From NCBI RefSeq assembly GCF_009730915.1, contig NC_052490.1:31744625-31808624 (forward strand): 64,000 nt of DNA, given 5' to 3'. Source of the stretch: Dioscorea cayenensis subsp. rotundata. Its lineage: Eukaryota; Streptophyta; Magnoliopsida; Dioscoreales; Dioscoreaceae. A program made the translations under genes and the position numbers. Positions 12,516 through 25,384 of the stretch are shown piece by piece. The notes below the pieces were generated by a model. The model did no database searches. It was not told where the DNA came from and worked only from the letters and a program-made list of their open reading frames with translations. How positions within the stretch are numbered: position 1 is the first letter of the stretch; each line of letters begins with the position of its first letter.

Positions 12516-13435
12516 GCGGTATTCAGACAATTGGATAGCCTATATGCGTTTTATCGCTTAGATATATATATGCTTGAAATTAGTTTATTCCTTAATTATA
12601 CAAGTTGATATTTTTAAAATTTTTAAGTAGATTATAAATTAGCTGGATTTAGTCTGTTTAATCACCACCCTTTCTAATTTTTGTAATTATATGTAACTTT
12701 CTCAAACCATTATTTATGATATAAGAAAATAAGTTAAATCTTAGTCACATCATCATTAGGGGTATAAAGTTGCTATGTCTATAGAATATGCAAAAGAATA
12801 AAAAAGTCGAACATCCAACCCTTACATTTTTATCTGAGAATATGAGATCTCAAATAATAAGCCCAATGAGCCTCATGCCAAAATCCGTTATTACCACTTT
12901 CATATCTGAAAAATTTAAATTCGAACAATGAAATCTTTATTTCGACTTTTAAATAAATGTGTATCGAACGCTAAACCATGAGCCCTTGGCACATCATTGT
13001 TAGTCTAACTTTTAATTCAAAATACTCTAATTATTTGATTTATTTATTTATTTTTAACCTTAATGCCTTCTTCCGTTCTCCCGCTTCCCGCTTTTTCTTT
13101 CTTCATTACTTTATTAATTTAATTTAGAAGTATTGTGAATATCTCACAACTATATTTAAAATTAATCAATAAAGGTCTAATTCACATCATAGAATATTTT
13201 TTCTTGAGCAATTATGAAAATAAAATATTCAAAAATTCTAGACAATTACAAAAGATAATAATATATAAATAAAAATAATATATATATATATATATATATA
13301 ATTACCAATTGAAACTTTATGACTAGGAAAAAAAAAACATTAAAAGACAGATGAACTTCAATGCTAATTGGTTGGAAGTTGAAAGTGAAACAAGTGAACT
13401 CAAATCAACTGAAGATATAAAAATAAAAATAAATA
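12516..13435. other. Intergenic AT-rich DNA
   Basis: No gene seen. It holds (TA)n near 13,279-13,301 and short A/T runs. The matching DNA in copy B (34,210-35,150) is colinear, including the phrase AGAAGTATTGTGAATATCTC (13,126-13,145 here), which shows the duplication covers the intergenic spacer. Confidence 0.7.
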
Positions 13436-13439
13436 AAAG

Positions 13440-14036
13440 ACAAATTAACATGACTCAAATAATTATAAAAATCAATAACATTCTGAGCCTGAAAATAGTC
13501 ATCCCCTTGAACGGCATCAGTAGTGAGTGTAGCCACCCCCGGCTCATGAAGAAGTCCCCAGTCCCACCAACCACAGACACATCCCTTGTCTTCTCCATCA
13601 ACGGATCAGCTCCAATAAAATTTATTGTCCCCTTATAATCACTAGAATTCAACACAAATGAAAACCAAAAACCATGAACTATACACTTGCTTTTTATCAT
13701 ACAAATACAGTCCTTGTGCTCGCCCCATTGTCTCTGAATGCAAGTTGTTATCCATAGTTATAGGATCATCGAAAACGATGACATCGCCAGTGCATGAAAT
13801 CGCCAAGCGTAGTCCGGTTGGCCTCACACCGGAGCTCCGACTATGGCTGATGTGGCATTGGCTATGTTCCGGCTATTGTAAATGATGTCATGGAAGTATA
13901 ACAGTAAGGTCTTGCATGGCTGGTTTAGTCTTATTTTTCTCTTCATTGCTTGACTTGTAGTTGAGGAGGAAAGGAGGATGAGGAGAAGGATTGTGGTAGT
14001 GGTTGTGGCTTTAGAGGATGATCTCTTGTTTTCCAT
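13440..14036 (-). pseudogene. Dirigent-like gene, copy A, frameshifted
   Basis: Dirigent proteins are secreted beta-barrel proteins that guide stereoselective coupling of monolignol radicals in lignan and lignin-like synthesis. The single exon starts at the ATG at 14,036 with a hydrophobic signal segment (TTTTTILLLILLSSS). Family blocks follow in order: YFHDIIYNSRN, NATSAIVGAP, FDDPITMDNN, MGRAQGLYLYDKK, DYKGTINFIGADPLM, TRDVSVVGGTGDFF. The C-terminal part (GVATLTTDA) reads out near 13,440. These blocks lie in three different frames: 14,036-13,824, then 13,827-13,642, then 13,700-13,455. At least two frameshifts therefore break the protein. A normal member is about 185-190 residues, so the full length is present but not open. 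Confidence 0.85.
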
Positions 14037-14039
14037 CTT

Positions 14040-14940
14040 GCCTTCTCTTCTTCTCTCAATACATGTTGATCAAGTTCATATATATATATATGAGTATGGA
14101 GAGAGAATATGTGGAACTTATTTTATTAATACTTTCTAATTCTTTACACTGTACGCTATCACTATCTCTCTATGCACTCACTTGCTTTAGCTTGTATATT
14201 CTATTTACAATGGAAGCACTTATTTAATTTATTGAATGATAGGTCGGTGCCTTAGAGAGATCTAGATGCATTTGTAAGGTAGCAAAAGCTTAAGTCGGTG
14301 GAGACAATGTTGCTTCTAGATGGTGAAGTAGGTGATGAAGCTTCCTTGAGTTGGTGATGATTCAAGAATTTTTGAATAAAGTGGTCCACATGATTCAAAC
14401 ATATTCCAGGAGGTGCTTCTCTTCATCAATATATTTATGGAGTGAGCAAGGAAAAATACATGCCTTTGCTTGGAAGATATTTATATATGTAGCAAAGGGT
14501 GTAACTTTTTATATGTCTTTTATTAACTAAATCGGAGTGAGATGAGATATATTCCTCTGCTTCACTTCTCAGAAAGAGTTTGGCTTGGTTATTGAGGCGT
14601 GCACGTACACTATAGTAATTGGGCACAGTCACATTGACTGTGCCTTTTATTATTATGAGATGGATGCATGCGTAGTGTGGTTCTTGTGGTCATTAATTAT
14701 GTTGGAATAAAAAGGATGGCTTTATATTTGAAGTAGTGTGTACTTGTGTTACAAAGAAGACTTTGTAGTCAAGTTACATATATATGCATGGTTCCGTTCA
14801 TTGCATAAATAATGAATCTTCAAACAACTTCTGATCATCACCCACAACATAGACTTTTGAACGTAACAATTAAAATGAGCAAGTACTCTTGCTCTTTATT
14901 CTAGCTAGCATTATTCATTTTCCTATTATAATAGTAAAGG
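14040..14940. other. Spacer between dirigent and chitinase copies A
   Basis: No coding signal. It is colinear with 38,240-39,280 in copy B; the shared block near 14,700-14,770 includes AAAAAGGATGGCTT. An AATAAA on the minus strand near 14,896-14,901 matches the polyadenylation signal of the intact chitinase of copy B. Confidence 0.6.
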
Positions 14941-14943
14941 CCT

Positions 14944-16397
<1,454 letters not shown>

Positions 16398-16399
16398 TA

Positions 16400-17920
16400 A
16401 TTAGGGTTTGTGGAGGATGGTGAAGCTAGAGGTCTTGTATTTATATATAGTGATGAAGGTTTGGTTTGGTTTAATTTAATTGGTTTGGTTTTTGGAAGAC
16501 TTCTGACTTTTTATATTTTTTGAAATGAGAACATGCGTTATACGTTGTAAACGGAGACTATTGGCTTCTGTTTATGGCATGAGTATGGTCCCATTTTTAA
16601 ATGAGAGTTGTAAACTGAGACTATTGACTTCGTCTAAAAACAAAAAAATAAGTTGAAAGGGGGGTAATGGGAGATTATTATTTTGTAAGCAAGTTTTTAT
16701 ATATATATATATATAAAATAAAAAACCAATGAACGCTTAATCTATTAACATTGGGATCTCCCGAATAAGATGCTTGTCTTTACACAAAACGGGCTCAATC
16801 TTAACTCAACAGAGTAAGCTTTTGTCGAATTCAACTTTGTATGTGTACTATATTTAATACTAATTAATACGTGATTTGTTTATATTTTACATTATAGGAT
16901 ATGTTATGAATTTATTGATATTTGTTTGTTAAACTCGGGTCATCGATTTATTGAGATTTATCTGGTTGGTTTTGAAGACTTTATTTTTTTACATAAAATT
17001 AGTTTTTATGCACCATGTGACTGTATGTGTGCGTGAGTACTATTAATTCCATTTAAAAACCATGTGATTTTTATTTTTGTTTTTATTTTTTTACACTCAT
17101 ATAAAAAAATAAATAAATTAAATATAAATATCTTTTGAAAAAAATATATCTATTTTCTATCGAGATTGAAGGAGAACCTTATTTAAAAAAAAAAATCATG
17201 AAAGAGAATATTGGGAGATCATGCGTTTATTGAGATTTATTTTTTATTTTGATTCAGGAAGACTTTAAGTTTTGAGAATAATAATAGTTTGTAAGATGTT
17301 GTAATGGGAGGCTATTGATTTTATATAAAATGTGTGGAATAAAATAGGTGGTTTTTTTATGCCTCAATAAAAAAAAATTGGGTAATTACTAATATAATAA
17401 TTTTATGAAAAATTATATTTAATTTATATTAATTTATATTGAAGGATAGTTTATTTTTCATATAAATTTTTAATTATATGTAGATAATGATTTCTTGCAA
17501 GGACATTAAGAAAATACTGTTTCTATACACTTTTAGTTTCACTGTCTCATGTCATTGGATTAGATTAGCATTATTGGTTTCTTTATATGTTCAACTATTC
17601 ATTTATTTATAGAATTATAAATAAATTTTTAATTTATAAATCAGGGCATGAGAGCGGTTTTGTAATTTTTTTCTATAATATTAGTTTCTGAATTTCTAAG
17701 TTTTATTTAATGAATTTTCAAGAATAATTTTAATTGAACAAAATAAACTTAATAATCGATTTAATAAAATTTAGATAATGGTCTATTTAATTCCTAAGCT
17801 AAGTAAAAGACATATTTAATATCCAAAAATTTGTGCAAAAGATTAACAATTAAAAGGTCCACTGTTGGCAAATTTAAAACATGCTTTTGAATTTTCAAAC
17901 TTGTGTGATTTGATTGTCAT
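16400..17920. repeat. AT-rich flank upstream of chitinase copy A (repeat A)
   Basis: No gene. A minus-strand TATA-like sequence lies near 16,440-16,448, about 45 bp upstream of the dead start codon. From about 16,900 the DNA belongs to a segment found three times in the window: here, at 41,250-42,330 and at 43,620-44,860. Landmarks are AATTTCTAAGTTTTATTTAA and AACAAAATAAACTTA. (TA)n at 16,698-16,715. Confidence 0.7.
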
Positions 17921-17921
17921 G

Positions 17922-18488
17922 AATTAATCTTTGTGGGATTCATTTAAAAAATTCATCATGCTTTAATTTAATATTTTTAGAAGTAACTATGTGAATGGAT
18001 TGATCGATAAAATAAATTAATCTTTGTGGGATTCATTTGAAAAATTCATCGTACTCTAATTTAATAATTTTAGAAGTAATTAAGTGAATGGATTGATCAA
18101 TATAATAAATTACTCATTGTGGGATTCATTTGAAAAATTTATTGTAATCTAATTTAATATTTTTAGAAGTAATTAAGTGAATGAATTGATTGATAAAATA
18201 AATTAATCTTTGTTGGATTCATTTGAAGAATTCATCGCACTCTAATTCAATCATTCTAGAAATCATTTTAGAAATTAAGTGAATGGATGACCGATAAAAT
18301 AAATTACTCTTTATGGGATTCATTTGAAAAATTCATCATACTCTAATTTAATATTTTTAAAAGTAATTAAGTAAATGCATTGATCAATAAAATAAATTAA
18401 TCTATGTGGAATTCATTTGAAAAATTTATCATATTCTAATTTAATATCTTTAGAAGTAATTAAGTGAATGGATTAATCAAATAAGATA
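17922..18488. repeat. 93-bp minisatellite, six tandem units
   Basis: Six head-to-tail copies of a unit of about 93 bp, starting near 17,922, 18,015, 18,108, 18,200, 18,302 and 18,394. Each contains TGTGGGATTCATTTGAAAAA (with variants), CTCTAATTTAATATTTTTAG and GTGAATGGATTGATC. The fourth unit has a small internal expansion. The equivalent place in repeat A of copy B has one unit (about 42,250-42,335) and the third repeat A has about two (44,665-44,850). Confidence 0.85.
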
Positions 18489-19512
18489 AGAGTTAAAATT
18501 CATCAACATAAATAAATAAATATATATATACATATGTTAGGTAAGACTTTGAATTTTATGAATGAGGAGAATTATTTGAAAGATTCATGATAAGCTAAAT
18601 TAATTAATTAATACATCAAGTAAACCAAAGCATGGAACTATAAACAAAAAAAGAAGGGGTGCTCAATTCAAATTTAAAAAAAATATTAATTTTAAACAAT
18701 TCTATTAATTTAAATTTGAGATTATAATAATAATCTATATAAAATATGTATATATCTAAGAATTTTGGGTTAAGTGTAAAAATTTTTATCATATGTGCAT
18801 AAATAACATTTAACTCACCTAACAATGAAAAACTAAAGTAATAAATAATGCAATTAGAAAACAACACATGTAAATTCATAATTCAATTCAATTAGTAATT
18901 AAATGAATAATCAAAATTTTCACAACAATTAATCAAACAAATATTTAACAATTTTTTACAATAATTTGTAAAAATAAATTTTTTTCATAACAAACATTCA
19001 TAACAAATAACAAAACAAATATTTAATAAATATCATATTATTTTTGTTCACAAAAATAATCAAACAATGAAACAAATTAAATTAACTTAAATTAAATATA
19101 AAAAGGTAAGATAAGTCCTTACAAGATGAAACATAAATTTGGAAGAGATTGAGCTAAGAGAGAGAGAGAGAGAAATCGTATATGATCTCGAAAAGTATAA
19201 TAGCTACATTTTTTTGTAGATTAAATAAGAATATAGCTGGTTTTATTTTATTTGTTATACTATTATTTTTTATATTAATATTTTTAGAAATTTGATAATT
19301 ATAAATTGATAAGTTTAATAAAAAAATATATTTAAAAGTATAAAATTATATTATGAAGATACATGTTTCACTCACCGATATTATATTATTATTTATTATT
19401 ATCACTAAACATCAATTTTATTTAATATAATAATTTTAATCTTTTTATTTAATTTATTTTTAAAAATAGCATGGGTGGAATTTATAAAGAGAACTAATAT
19501 GAATTAAAATTG

Positions 19513-19513
<1 letters not shown>
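18489..19513. other. AT-rich non-coding DNA
   Basis: Very AT-rich with a short (GA)n run at about 19,157-19,173. No open frame with protein-like composition. It continues the repeat tract upstream of the chitinase copy A promoter. Confidence 0.6.

Positions 19514-19576
<63 letters not shown>
19514..19576. repeat. (TA)n microsatellite
   Basis: An uninterrupted TA dinucleotide run of about 60 bp. It is a likely site of length error and cruciform formation. It directly abuts the GC-rich palindrome at 19,578-19,640. Confidence 0.95.
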
Positions 19577-19577
<1 letters not shown>

Positions 19578-19640
19578 TTTTCCATGGGGCAAGGGGGTGC
19601 TAAAGCACACCCTTGCCCCCCTCTCCTTCCGCCCATGGAA
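19578..19640. repeat. GC-rich palindrome (hairpin-forming)
   Basis: An inverted repeat inside AT-rich DNA. The inner arms are GGGGCAAGGGGGTGCT and AGCACACCCTTGCCCC, with one mismatch and a 2-base loop. The outer arms are TTCCATGG and CCATGGAA. It resembles the tip of a foldback or MITE-type element, but I see no other copy in the window and no clear target duplication. Confidence 0.75.
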
Positions 19641-19644
19641 GTAA

Positions 19645-20433
19645 CTGAATAAATTTAACAAATATGATGAAAGGTAAAATTATGAACATATATAATAGAT
19701 GGAAACATATATTATTTTCATGTTGTTTTTCATGTGTGCGGGTAGTGCAAAATTTTTTGTTTCATATTAAATTTTATGAAATTAATAAAAAAAAAATTAA
19801 ATTATTGCTATATATACTAAACAAATTTTTAGGGCTTGGCAAGTGGAATACAACAATAAAAGTAAATACTAACAAAATTATTTTGATCATGAAAGATGTT
19901 TATTAAATGAATATTAAATTGAATCATAATAAAATAAAATCAATAATAATCACATATTAACAAAAACTCATTGTCATCTGTATTGTATATGGATTTGGTT
20001 TATATAAACTTGTAAACTCGTAAGTACTTATCTAAAATAAAAAAAATACCACGGATAAATTTTCTATTTACTTGTAAAATTTCATATAAAACATACCAAT
20101 TTTTTATTTATTTATTTTTATATGTATTTTAAATGATCTTCTATTTAAATAAAGTTGTCATATCTAAAGCATAAGGTTTTCAACTTGCAAGAGTTTGAAT
20201 TTCGTGTAACCCTTCTAGTTATTTGAAAGATTTCATAACACAACTCCTAATTGATAAATTGAGTGGATGAATTAATAAACAAATTAAATGAGAGTTGAAA
20301 TATTGACATAAAAAACTATATTAAAATAGATATATATATTTTTTTCTCATGCCATTTTCCATGTGGGTGGGATTATATAAATTTTCATTTAATGTACAAT
20401 TTATGAAATTGATTAAAAGTAAAAAAAAAGTAA
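19645..20433. repeat. Degenerate AT-rich repeat units, insertion locus of MULE B
   Basis: Tandem-like diverged units around the phrases TTTTCCATGTG(T/G)GGG, TTTCATATTAAA, TTTATGAAATTGAT and TATATACTTCAC. The same units recur at about 30,700-30,955, 42,340-42,530, 45,100-45,330, 45,620-45,790 and 46,340-46,580. The last unit before MULE B (20,345-20,442) aligns base by base with 45,625-45,716. Confidence 0.7.
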
Positions 20434-20442
20434 TTATTTTTA
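20434..20442. repeat. Target-site duplication, left (MULE B)
   Basis: TTATTTTTA, identical to 30,138-30,146. Nine bp is the standard target duplication length of Mutator-like elements. Confidence 0.9.
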
Positions 20443-20520
20443 GGGAAAATTACTGTTCACCCCTCGTAATTTTCAAAACTTCCCAAAAACCCCCTCCTAC
20501 TTTTACACACCACGGACAGC
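20443..20520. repeat. MULE B left terminal inverted repeat
   Basis: It begins GGGAAAATTACT and contains CCCAAAAACCCCCTCCTAC near 20,483-20,501. It pairs with the inverted right end at about 30,050-30,137, with mismatches. The pyrimidine-rich, C-run composition is shared by both ends and unlike the host DNA. Confidence 0.75.
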
Positions 20521-21209
20521 CCTTCCGTTAGTGTTTAACTTCCCTTTTACCCCCTACCGTTCACTTCAAATGGGTCCCATGTTGTGAAATCCCATTTTTG
20601 GCCCCTCGAAAATGGTGGAAAGGAAAAGTCACCAAATCACACTGGCATGCTCAACCTCGAAGGGCTTTGTCACTTGGTTTCGATAGACAATGCCAAGGAG
20701 TTACATTACATCTTGTTATTCTCCTCATTATCATACCCGAAATATATAAATCTGGGTTTTCCGAACGTAAAAATGAAATTGATTTCCATCGGATCGTCAA
20801 GTGCACTTCATCTTCAAAACGAGTGTAGTCGATTTTTATCGTCGAGGCGTAGCATGTGCCATTGTCGCCTTCTCGCTTTATGGTTGTAAAGTTGTATTAC
20901 GACGGAGAAGAACGAGAATTACGTACTAGTTCATTTCGTAGAAAGTTCTTCTCGCTTATGGTTATCTATTTGTATATTTTAAATAATGTTTAACTATTTG
21001 CTATTATCCGCTTAAATATTTTTACTAATATGTTTAATAATTGTCATATCCGCTTTAATACTTCCCATCTCCGCTTAACATTATCTTTACATGTATAACT
21101 ATTCATAAACGTGTAAATTCTCAAAGTCTCGCGTAAAACGGTGATCTTTTTCGCTTGATCTGAATTGTTGGCATGCTGGCACGTGGCGGTGGCAAGGTTA
21201 TGGTAGTCC

Positions 21210-21251
21210 CGTGCAGTAAGAATTAACGACGGCATTAATTCTTACTGCACG
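21210..21251. repeat. Perfect 17-bp inverted repeat with 8-nt loop
   Basis: CGTGCAGTAAGAATTAA at 21,210-21,226 and its exact reverse complement at 21,235-21,251, separated by CGACGGCA. There is no terminator context in a plant genome. It sits at the break point between the SWIM-like fragment and unrelated sequence in the transposase relic. Confidence 0.9.
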
Positions 21252-21403
21252 TGAACATAAATTTCCCGAACACCCGCTCGCTCTCATCGACCAATGTCGG
21301 CCAGTCGCGTCTTAACTTTTTTTCTGGATACGAAGAGTCACCGCCAGTGGACTTCACACCATAACAACCAGGAAGAACCATCCCCATGGACAACCACTGC
21401 CCT

Positions 21404-21470
21404 CGTCCTCCTCCTCCTCCTCCTCCTCCTCCCTCCTCCTCCCTCCTCCTCCTCCTCTTCCCTCCTCTTC
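21404..21470. repeat. (CTC)n microsatellite
   Basis: A run of CTC triplets, in places offset by single bases (CCCTCCTCC), which gives artefactual poly-Leu, poly-Pro, poly-Ser, poly-Glu and poly-Gly frames on the two strands. Confidence 0.9.
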
Positions 21471-22049
21471 CCACGGACAACCACTCTATCCGAAAGGATG
21501 TTTCGTGAGCCTTCTTCCTTATCTTGAGAATCACTAGCCGTAATCACCGAACTAGTTAAACTATCTTTTCTCGCCTGCCGAAGTCCTCTCTAATCGCCTC
21601 GAATCGCAGGAGGATTCTCCAGGTGGATGACTGGAAAGCAATTAAGAGAGCATTTCGACTAGGGTATGAAAAGAAAGTTTTTCACATATGCGTGATTGCG
21701 GAGGATTCTCTAGAGGAGGGAGATCAGTGAAACATCCTTTAGGCACGGGTTGACATTTTACCACTTGAGACTTTCTCGTTAACGCTTAAGAAAAATGACG
21801 TCAGCTGTACAACCCGTTACATGCTCGTGTTTAACTATCGGGATCGCCGTTTAAGTCCCTACCACGACACATTGATTAATAGTCGCTTTTCATGAACGTG
21901 TGTTGTTTAACCTTTTTAATGTCTGTACGCTTTTGCGGGTTCAGTTGATGCGCTTGTTACGCAAACCGCTGAGCATTCGAATGCATGGACACTTGTTTCG
22001 ATTATACGAGGGTCGAGTCGCGAGTGTCCAAAGTCCCAGAGCGGACGTC

Positions 22050-22141
22050 GTAAATGTTGTAAAATGTTGTAAATCTTTTGTAAATGTTGTAAATGTTGTA
22101 AATCTTTGTAAATGTTGTAAATGTTGTAAATCTTTTATAAA
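22050..22141. repeat. GTAAATGTT / GTAAATCTT minisatellite
   Basis: About nine 9-10 bp units, GTAAATGTT with every second or third unit changed to GTAAATCTT(TT). It lies inside the transposase relic of MULE B, and MULE A does not extend far enough left for comparison. Confidence 0.85.
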
Positions 22142-22179
22142 TAAAACGAAACAATCGTATTTGACTGTGAACTTCTGAA

Positions 22180-22460
22180 ATTTAAACGAGACCTAGTAAA
22201 AACAATGTCGGAAACAACGCTCATTGTAAAACAATAGAAAAAGTTAAACAATACTCAAGTTACTCTTTAAAACAATTACAACGGTGTTTTAAGAAAATAC
22301 GTAAATATGTTTAAACAGTGACCGAGGAGGTACCCATCTAGCAACGCGTTGTCGCTGAAAAGCATTCAATTTAAAACAATAACATATTATTTACATGATA
22401 TAGACTTTTAGTTAAACAGTTAACCGTTATTTTTAAACACTATATGTGATCTGCTTTAAA
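22180..22460. other. TTTAAAC-rich non-coding segment of MULE B
   Basis: No gene. It is dominated by TTAAAC/TTTAAAC every 20-40 bp and resembles the intergenic repeat at 25,385-26,020. It looks like a second, older copy of that 3' flank, which agrees with the relic transposase just upstream. Confidence 0.55.
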
Positions 22461-22769
22461 CATAAAAAGCTTGACGCTTTACAGCAGAGACTCATGTTGA
22501 GTTGAGAACTTTTCATTCGAACGATGACAACATGTCTTCCTCAGCGACAATGACATATATTTCCTTTTCGCCCTTGGGATGGAGGGAAAAAAATACCGCC
22601 CAATCACATCACGCCTAATCTAACCTCTATCGATACAATCGCTGCACTTTTTGTTCTGCAGCTCGATCTTCGCTTTGTTCTTTACATCTTCTACTTCTTC
22701 TTCGTCGCCTTCGCTTTTGTTCTTCATTTCATTTGGTTTTCAGTATCGATCTGGGTTTTCGAATCGATA

Positions 22770-25348
22770 TATTATGGAGAGTTTTTGTGGTATTGCTAGA
22801 TTCAACGGGGAGTGGAAAGAGTGCTAATGTTCACTACTCGCACTTCTTGGGAATTGGTGTTAGCTGAGATATGTGAGCGATGGGGTCTCAAGTTTCTCTT
22901 GTCAGGGTTAAGTTCATCACACCGGATGGATATAAAACGGTTTGCCCAATAGAAAAAGCGATGTCGACTTCCATCGGACGTGTCACGTCCACTCCATCTT
23001 CAAATGTCTTTAGAGTTGATCTTGTCGTCGAGACGAGAAAATGTGCCATTCGCCGAATCCTAATGAAAACGAGGTTTACTCGTCTGAAGTTCCTTTTCTT
23101 TTAATTATTTCGGTACTGTCGGGGTCATTATTGCTTTAAATACGTCCTGCCACCGTGGTTAACATATCAGATCTAGTCCTTTACGCTATTAGTTAATTGT
23201 TTAAGTATTTAATTTAACGCTTTAACTCATTGTCATTATCGCTTAAACATTATATTCTCCGCTTAACATATTGATCTTTTCATTTGATCAAGTGTTGGCT
23301 GGAATTCGGATTCTCATGAGCGCTCCCATTCATCCCCATGGCGACTCCGACGCGCTGGGATGTCTTCCTTCCTCGCCGATCATTCGTCAAGTGTTGCCGT
23401 TGGATATTGGTCAACGTTTTGACGGTGTCGAACATTTCAGGATGTACTTTCGAAATCATGTAATCAAAAGGAATTTTGACTTCAAATTCATAAAAGTAAC
23501 TAAAAACATCGGGCAAACGATCGTGGAATGCTACGATGGTTGTCGCTGGCGCCTTCATGCATCAAAAGAGTATAACAAAAATACTTTTCGAATCAAGACA
23601 ATCAACCCGTCACACACTTGCGGTGGTGGTATAGGGTTCGGGCTCACATCCGAAAAGCGCCCAAAAACGGGTTAGCGCACGAGTGATTCGAGCTCGAGCG
23701 ACCGTCCCCTCGTATCAAGGCCATCGACATTCGAGGGCGACATGTTCATGGAACATGGTGTCCACATACCATACAAGCGAGCTTGGTTGGGAAAAGAGCA
23801 CGCCCGGGTGGTCCTCGACGGCAGCTGACATCTCCAGCATGACGCTTGCTTTTGGTAGTGGATAAGGCGGCCGAGACAAATCCCGGCTGAGCCATGCGAT
23901 CGTGGAGAGAGACGGTGATCGCTTTTAAACGCGCATTCTTTTTCTTTTCAGTAGCGTGTATCAGGGATTCAAGAGGGGCTTGCAGGGCGCGTCAATGCTT
24001 TCTCGATGGTACCCACCCTCCTTGGAAAAATATCGGGGCTACACTACTCGGGTGCCACGGGAAAGATGGTAACAATGGTTTTTCCACGTCGCCTTTCGGT
24101 GATAGTCGACAACGAGACCGACGCCAATTGGACTTGGTCTCATATCTAAGTTGGGCGATGCCTTATACGAGAGTGGAGATTATCATGAGATAATTACCTT
24201 CGCTGTCGGACAGGTCCAAGGGCCTCATGAGCGCAATCGCGAGTCTTCCTTCTTCGCCACACGCTGCATCGCCTTCGACATTTGGAGGCCAATTTTACGA
24301 AAGCCAATGTCGACTTGGGAAGGCATCGAGGGAGGAGTGCCGGGTCTATATGCTTCCGCGATTGCGCTAGGGCATCCACCGCTAAAGATTTCGATGATAC
24401 CGCTGAATGAACCGCGAGCCATATCACCCTAAGCTCATCACCGGTTGATTAATAAATCGGATACGGCACATCGGGTCGAATTATCTCGCTCGGAGGTGAT
24501 CGTTGGGAGTGAGATGTATTCGAACGTCGCGGAGTCGCTCAATGCTTGGATCAAGGAAGCTCGTCATTTCACCGCTGACTGAAAATGGTCGACTCCATAA
24601 GGTCTGCGAATGTCGATTTACACTTAACATTTAGTATTACCCTTTAAACATTCTCAATCTTTGTTTAATTACACTTTTCTCGACTTTAAATATTAATCAT
24701 TTCGCTTTATTTAATTACAATAATGTTTAAACATGTCGACTGAATTATTTAACCATCAATCGTCTTTGTTTAACCTTATTTCGCCGTGTTCAAGTCGATG
24801 CGCATGTTATGTAACCGCGCGAGCAAGCGACCAAACGGGAGACCCTACTTACGCCCGTACATACATTCGAAGTTAGAGATCATCTGCTGAGGACGACCGA
24901 AATCTTCGTGTTGGTCGTCTGTGTCGATGATCGTTACGAAGTGATCGACCAACGCAAAGAACTCCGTGGATCTCGCCATCGAACTTGTTCATGTCGAAGG
25001 TGGCAAGTTTATGGTATCCCTCTGCAAAACATGCTTTGCGCAAAGAATAACGCGATGCGACACCAACGTACATCGATTTATGAGCGGGTACTTCACCGTC
25101 GACAATTACAAACTCGGCATACAAGGAAGCTTATATTCCCCATACCCGACGATGACGAGCCTTCGAGACGGAAATCGTGAGCTTCGCTTGCATCGCTTTC
25201 GCGATTAGAAGGCGACTGGGCGGCTTCAGACGAAAGAGGATCGAGTCGCAAAGCGTTTGATGTCTCGCGAGTTACATCAGCACACCGCAAGGATCCGGTC
25301 ACAATCGACTGATCTGTGAACGAAACTGCCGCCGACTCAGGGCATTGT
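22770..25348 (+). pseudogene. MULE B transposase (MuDR type), many frameshifts
   Basis: The enzyme would bind the element's ends and move it. Blocks in order: N-terminal exon about 22,770-23,104 with RFNGEW and VKFITPDGYKTVCPIE; intron 23,105-23,270; MuDR DNA-binding domain about 23,400-23,660 (RFDGVEHFRMYFRNHVIK, CYDGCRWRLHASK, HTCGGG); a PYKRAWLGKEHA block near 23,765-23,805; catalytic core near 23,995-24,080 (FLDGTH, ATLLGCHGKDGNNGF) with the first catalytic Asp; a KLGDALYESGDYHEIITF block near 24,145-24,200; intron about 24,600-24,785; SWIM zinc finger near 24,983-25,036 (TCSCRRWQVYGIP, then the Cys-Lys-His of the finger broken by an insertion); tail RFMSGYFTVDNY and FPIPDDDEPS. Frames change at nearly every block, so no full-length protein can be read. 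Family assignment is firm. Confidence 0.85.
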
Positions 25349-25384
25349 TAATAAACCGACGGCGATGTGAGGAAACATTGCGTA

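Larger units (their letters stand above)
20690..22140 (+). pseudogene. Internally deleted, scrambled second transposase relic inside MULE B
   Basis: The segment repeats pieces of the main transposase in shortened order. 20,775-20,880 matches the N-terminal exon at 22,955-23,060 (shared TTCCATCGGA and CTTCATCTTCAAA-type text). 20,960-21,175 matches intron 1 (TTTAAATAATGTTTAA, CGCTTAACAT). 21,180-21,225 resembles the SWIM exon (GGTGGCAAG, TTATGGTA, TCCC). 21,900-22,025 matches the intron 2/exon 3 border at about 24,770-24,880 (TTCAGTTGATGCGC against TTCAAGTCGATGCGC). The catalytic core is missing. It also holds a CTC-rich run (21,404-21,470). It is most simply an internally deleted element joined end to end with the fuller one. 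Confidence 0.6.

Noticed and set aside
17922..18488. CRISPR-like array
   Set aside because: Units are contiguous 93-bp repeats without unique spacers, in a plant nuclear context; it is a minisatellite.
21235..21547. Poly-Gly/poly-Arg and poly-Leu/poly-Pro frames
   Set aside because: Artefacts of the CTC microsatellite at 21,404-21,470.
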